From: CBDCFV01 sp963664625
GTDB taxonomy: Bacteria > Chloroflexota > Dehalococcoidia > Lucifugimonadales > UBA3495
NCBI GenBank assembly: GCA_963664625.1
Contig: OY761541.1
Coordinates: forward strand, 3,348,001-3,412,000
Direction: 5' to 3'
Length of the DNA stretch: 64,000 nucleotides
Part shown: positions 61,268 through 64,000 of the stretch, one piece after another
Numbering within the stretch: position 1 is the stretch's first letter
How the letters are laid out: the number at the start of each line of letters is the position of its first letter
Made by a program: the position numbers and the translations under genes
The notes under the pieces: model-generated
The model's database searches: none
The model's input: only the letters and a program-made list of their open reading frames with translations
Told to the model about the DNA's origin: nothing

Positions 61268-62059
61268 CTATGTGACGATAGCGACGATGATTGCGGCGAC
61301 GGCCATTGCGCCAGATGCAACAGTTATGCCTATCAGGATGTTCCGGGTCTTGCGCCATTCTTGGTTCAGGGTTGTCACTGCACGGTCCAGGTTGGCTTTG
61401 GCCTCGTTGTTGATTGCTGTCTTGGCAGTATCTAGCGCAACGTCGTGCAGTTGCTGCTGTTCCTGTTTAGCGACTTCCAAGGCGGCGGCATATTGTTGCT
61501 GGTTCTCTTGCTTCGCAGCCTCAAGGGCAGTGTCGTACTGCCGTTGCAGTTCCTGCCTGGCGGCATCTAGGGCCGCAGCGTATTGTTGCTGGTTCTCTTG
61601 CTTCGCAGCTTCAAGGGCAGCGTCGTATTGCTGCTGCTGTTCCTGTTTAGCGACTTCCAGGGCGGCGACGTATTGTTGCTGGTTCTCTTGCCTTGCAGCC
61701 TCCAGGGTAGTGTCGTATTGCTGTCGCAGTTCCTGCTTCTTGGCTTCAAGGGCGGCAGCGTATTGTTGTTGGTTCTCTTGCTTCGCAGCCTCAAGGGCAG
61801 CGTCGTACTGCTGCTGCTGTTCCTGTGTCGTAGCTTCAAGGGCGGCGTCATAGCGCCGCTGCTGTTCCTCCCGTGCTTCTGCCAAGGCCTCGCCTATGGC
61901 GTTTCCCGCGATTAACGGCAAGTTCTCATGGTCGGCAATGTGGCCGGTCAGTAACTCGTTCTGGCGGATTACCCTGGGAATAAGTTCCTGGTTTATTTTG
62001 TCCTGTTCTTCCCAGAAGCGAACTCTATCGGCGATGGGGGTCGAATCCGGAGTAGTCAT
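61268..62059 (-). CDS. Tail-anchored coiled-coil protein with 15-residue tandem repeats
   Basis: The product has 263 residues from the ATG at 62059. Residues about 1-60 (IADRVRFWEEQDKINQELI) are followed by ten repeats of the form QQQYDAALEAAKQEN (15 residues each). The C-terminal segment ILIGITVASGAMAVAAIIVAIV is a TM helix ending at the last residue, as in tail-anchored proteins. It is likely a long parallel coiled coil projecting from the membrane. The gene lies 13 bp upstream of the nuclease-like gene. No family was recognised. Confidence 0.65.
   Translation of the reverse strand: MTTPDSTPIADRVRFWEEQDKINQELIPRVIRQNELLTGHIADHENLPLIAGNAIGEALAEAREEQQRRYDAALEATTQEQQQQYDAALEAAKQENQQQYAAALEAKKQELRQQYDTTLEAARQENQQQYVAALEVAKQEQQQQYDAALEAAKQENQQQYAAALDAARQELQRQYDTALEAAKQENQQQYAAALEVAKQEQQQLHDVALDTAKTAINNEAKANLDRAVTTLNQEWRKTRNILIGITVASGAMAVAAIIVAIVT
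61430..61880. repeat. Tandem 45-bp coding repeats (about ten units)
   Basis: Units of 45 bp encode the 15-residue repeats of the coiled-coil protein, with alternating codon variants. Copies retain strong DNA similarity, so recent expansion by recombination or slippage is plausible. Confidence 0.85.
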
Positions 62060-62144
62060 TCGGCTACCCTCCTTATGCCCGGGGGATTCTGCAATCACGA
62101 GTCGAACTCGCTTGTATGGGGAGACGAGGGTGGATGAGATGGCG

Positions 62145-62423
62145 TCAGTTGAGCTTGAGGATGAGGACGACCAACAAAGCCATGACGACGACCATAAGTG
62201 CGTATATGGTGCCGACTTCAACATTCAGAGCAGCAATGTAGAGCTTCGGGATTCCGCTATTGACCTGAGTGGAATGGTTGCTTACACGCCCGAACCCAGT
62301 CCGCATCTCTTCTCTGAGTGCCCGCAGGTCTTCTCGTATTTCCTGCTGGCCGGTCTTCAGGTCTTCTACGCTGGCCTCCAAGTAGCCCAGTATCCGCTCC
62401 GGGCTGCGTTCTTCGGTCGTCAT
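62145..62423 (-). CDS. Small tail-anchored coiled-coil membrane protein
   Basis: The product has 92 residues. Residues 7-45 form a coiled coil (PERILGYLEASVEDLKTGQQ, then REDLRALREEMRTGFGRV). A C-terminal TM helix (IYALMVVVMALLVVLIL) ends two residues before the stop. It lies 85 bp upstream of the repeat protein in the same direction. It is the first gene of the putative three-gene cluster. Confidence 0.65.
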   Translation of the reverse strand: MTTEERSPERILGYLEASVEDLKTGQQEIREDLRALREEMRTGFGRVSNHSTQVNSGIPKLYIAALNVEVGTIYALMVVVMALLVVLILKLN

Positions 62424-62526
62424 GCAGCGTTTCTCCCGTAAATTACCTTGCCGGATTGTAACACGGGACCACCAGGGACCTTACCCGCCGCTTGTCAGTA
62501 AAATCTCCGTGAGCAGCCGGAGCAAT

Positions 62527-63366
62527 CTAAAACGGGTAAGGTTGCCCGCCGCCGACAGCCAGCACCTGGCCGGTAATGTACGAGGCGTCGTGCGACGCAA
62601 GGAAGGCAATTGCGGCGGCCTGCTCGTCGGCCTCGCCGCGGCGGCCCATGGGGATTTCGGAGAGGCGGGTGGCGGCGCGGTACTGCTCCTGGTCCGCCAA
62701 TTCCTCCTCGGGCAGGTTAGAGGCGGCTACGTGGACGCCGTGGTCACGGGGAGTTACCCGGTCGTCCGCTGCCGTTCCGCTGGGGGCGACGCAGTTGACC
62801 CGGATGCCGAGGTGGGCGACCTCCCTGGCCAACGAGGTGGTGAGGCCAATCTGGCCGGCCTTGGCTGCGGCATAGGGGACGCGGAAGCGGCCGGTGACCG
62901 CGTGGGTAGCTATGTTGACAATGGAGCCGGAACCCTGCTCGATCATGTACGGCAGCGCGGCCCGGCAGCACCAGACCGCCGTCCAGAAGCTCCGGTCGAT
63001 CTCCGCTTGTATCTGCCCCGGGGTGTAATGCTGGAAGGACTGGAACCAGATGGTGCCGCCGGCTATGTTGGCAAGCACGTCGATCCTGCCGTAGGCTTCG
63101 ATCGCAGTGGTCATAAGGGCTTCGGCATTCTCCCATTTAGACAGGTCGCCCAGGGAAATGATGCTGGAGCCGCCGAACTCGCGGATAGCCGCACAAACCC
63201 TCTGGGAAGTCTCGGCCACCAAGTCACCTATGACGATGGACGCCCCTTCCTGGGCCAGCCGCCGTGCCGTCGCCGCGCCGATTCCCTGCCCGCCGCCGGT
63301 GATTACGGCTACCTGGCCCTCAAACCGTTTCGCGCCCGCTGCCTTGGGGTCTAGTGGTCTTGTCAT
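62527..63366 (-). CDS. BenD-like short-chain dehydrogenase (cis-diol dehydrogenase type)
   Basis: The product has 279 residues. The cofactor loop is TGGGQGIG, and the active site Y-x3-K is in YAAAKAG. GGTIWFQSFQHYTPGQIQAEI and WCCRAALPYM are close to the signature of benzoate cis-diol dehydrogenases (BenD), which oxidise the product of benzoate dioxygenase to catechol. The C-terminus SYITGQVLAVGGGQPYPF agrees. A Rieske oxygenase gene lies 2.8 kb away on the same strand. The specific substrate is not certain. Confidence 0.85.
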   Translation of the reverse strand: MTRPLDPKAAGAKRFEGQVAVITGGGQGIGAATARRLAQEGASIVIGDLVAETSQRVCAAIREFGGSSIISLGDLSKWENAEALMTTAIEAYGRIDVLANIAGGTIWFQSFQHYTPGQIQAEIDRSFWTAVWCCRAALPYMIEQGSGSIVNIATHAVTGRFRVPYAAAKAGQIGLTTSLAREVAHLGIRVNCVAPSGTAADDRVTPRDHGVHVAASNLPEEELADQEQYRAATRLSEIPMGRRGEADEQAAAIAFLASHDASYITGQVLAVGGGQPYPF

Positions 63367-63562
63367 AGCATATTCACGTTTCTGTAGGAGATGAGGCGCG
63401 GCAAACTTTCTGAGACCATCCGATCACTAGCTTCCGCACTGGTAACAATAGCTGAGTCGATACTATTGCCGCTCCGCCAATTCTCCCCATCCCACACGGC
63501 TCCTACTTATCTCTACTCATCGACATCAGAGAGACCCTTCTATGTGAGTTTTCAAAAACACT

Positions 63563-64000
63563 CTAAGACCGCCGTAGTCTCATCCGTTGCCTGATGGTTT
63601 CCCGCGCCCGTAACACTGCTATTTGCAACTGCTCGAAATCGCGGGCTACAGCGCGGATGGATTCCATATCGGTCTGGCCGATGGCGCTGTCCATTGCGCT
63701 TATCTTGTTCATTTCCAGATCGTGAAGGAGCGATACTGCTTCTATAAGCGAAGATCCCAGCGGCGATTCTTGATTGAGGTGATACTCTCCGAAAAGCGCA
63801 ACCAGCGTCTCTCGTTTTTCTGCGATGAGGGGTTTAAACTGTGCTAGTTCATTGCGGAGAGCGGAAACTTCGGCAAACGGCATATCAGGCTGAATTCTGG
63901 CAACTGTCTCGATGACTTTGGTCAGTGCTTCCTCTATACCAACACCCTCAAACTGACCACTGAGTCGCTCCAACAATGGCGTTACAACTTCCTCTGGCAG
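63563..64000 (-). CDS. Hypothetical helical protein, N-terminus beyond window
   Basis: The frame is open to the window edge, so the protein continues outside. About 146 C-terminal residues are visible, with long amphipathic helices (LEMNKISAMDSAIGQTDMES ... LQIAVLRARETIRQRMRLRR) and no motif recognised. GC is lower than average. Confidence 0.6.
   Translation of the reverse strand: MPEEVVTPLLERLSGQFEGVGIEEALTKVIETVARIQPDMPFAEVSALRNELAQFKPLIAEKRETLVALFGEYHLNQESPLGSSLIEAVSLLHDLEMNKISAMDSAIGQTDMESIRAVARDFEQLQIAVLRARETIRQRMRLRRS

Noticed and set aside
61430..61880. Possible CRISPR-like array
   Set aside because: Units are contiguous coding repeats with no unique spacers.

Overview
The window is a roughly 60% GC chromosomal segment from a bacterium that is most likely a SAR202/Dehalococcoidia-type member of the Chloroflexota. 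This is inferred from gene content, because no rRNA is present. The pointers are a dense set of luciferase-like flavin monooxygenases, CaiB/BaiF CoA-transferases, amidases, beta-propeller lactonases, short-chain dehydrogenases and a Rieske oxygenase, set among ordinary housekeeping blocks.

Layout. 1-2.9 kb: remnant of a defence locus (AAA ATPase, truncated type I restriction specificity subunit) broken by an ISAs1-like element with a frameshifted transposase. 3-7.2 kb: Uma2 protein, tRNA-Ile, MFS transporter, VOC protein and a biotin-carrier pair. 7.4-11.5 kb: minus-strand housekeeping run recO-recR-ybaB-dnaX-ybeY. 11.7-21.2 kb: minus-strand catabolic genes (arylsulfotransferase-like, cupin, nitronate monooxygenase, two CoA-transferases, HAD, thiolase plus DUF35 partner) in which three paralogous HEPN-like genes are interspersed. 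21.4-26.8 kb: plus-strand oligopeptidase, SDR, CPA2 antiporter with CBS domains and a cytochrome c lipoprotein. 26.8-28.3 kb: HicAB pair and an integrase relic beside tRNA-Ala. 28.4-40.1 kb: propeller proteins, three amidases (one with a tiny AtzG-like partner), SDR and cyclase, interrupted by a DUF262 gene bracketed by two copies of a short inverted-repeat element and by a duplicated cyclase tail. 40.3-47.4 kb: glmU, CorC-like CBS protein, rpoD, dnaG and tRNA-Asp. 47.6-57.3 kb: five LLM-class flavin oxidoreductases, a pentenoate hydratase, a lactonase, a second HicAB pair and a NucS-like nuclease gene inserted between diverged direct repeats. 57.5-64 kb: second Uma2 gene, Rieske oxygenase, orphan HigA, a three-gene membrane/coiled-coil cluster of unknown function and a BenD-like dehydrogenase.

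How the genes fit together. The metabolic genes suggest degradation of diverse oxidised organic compounds: monooxygenase or Rieske attack, dehydrogenation, hydratase or amidase and lactonase hydrolysis, CoA transfer and thiolysis. The accessory genes enter as single-gene or two-gene cassettes. Two nuclease-like defence genes (DUF262 and NucS/DUF91) sit beside duplicated 3' ends of host genes. The best candidates for undescribed biology are the cluster at 60.1-62.4 kb, the three HEPN-like genes inside catabolic operons, and the single-gene insertions flanked by duplicated gene tails.

No CRISPR array, rRNA, RNase P RNA or riboswitch was recognised.
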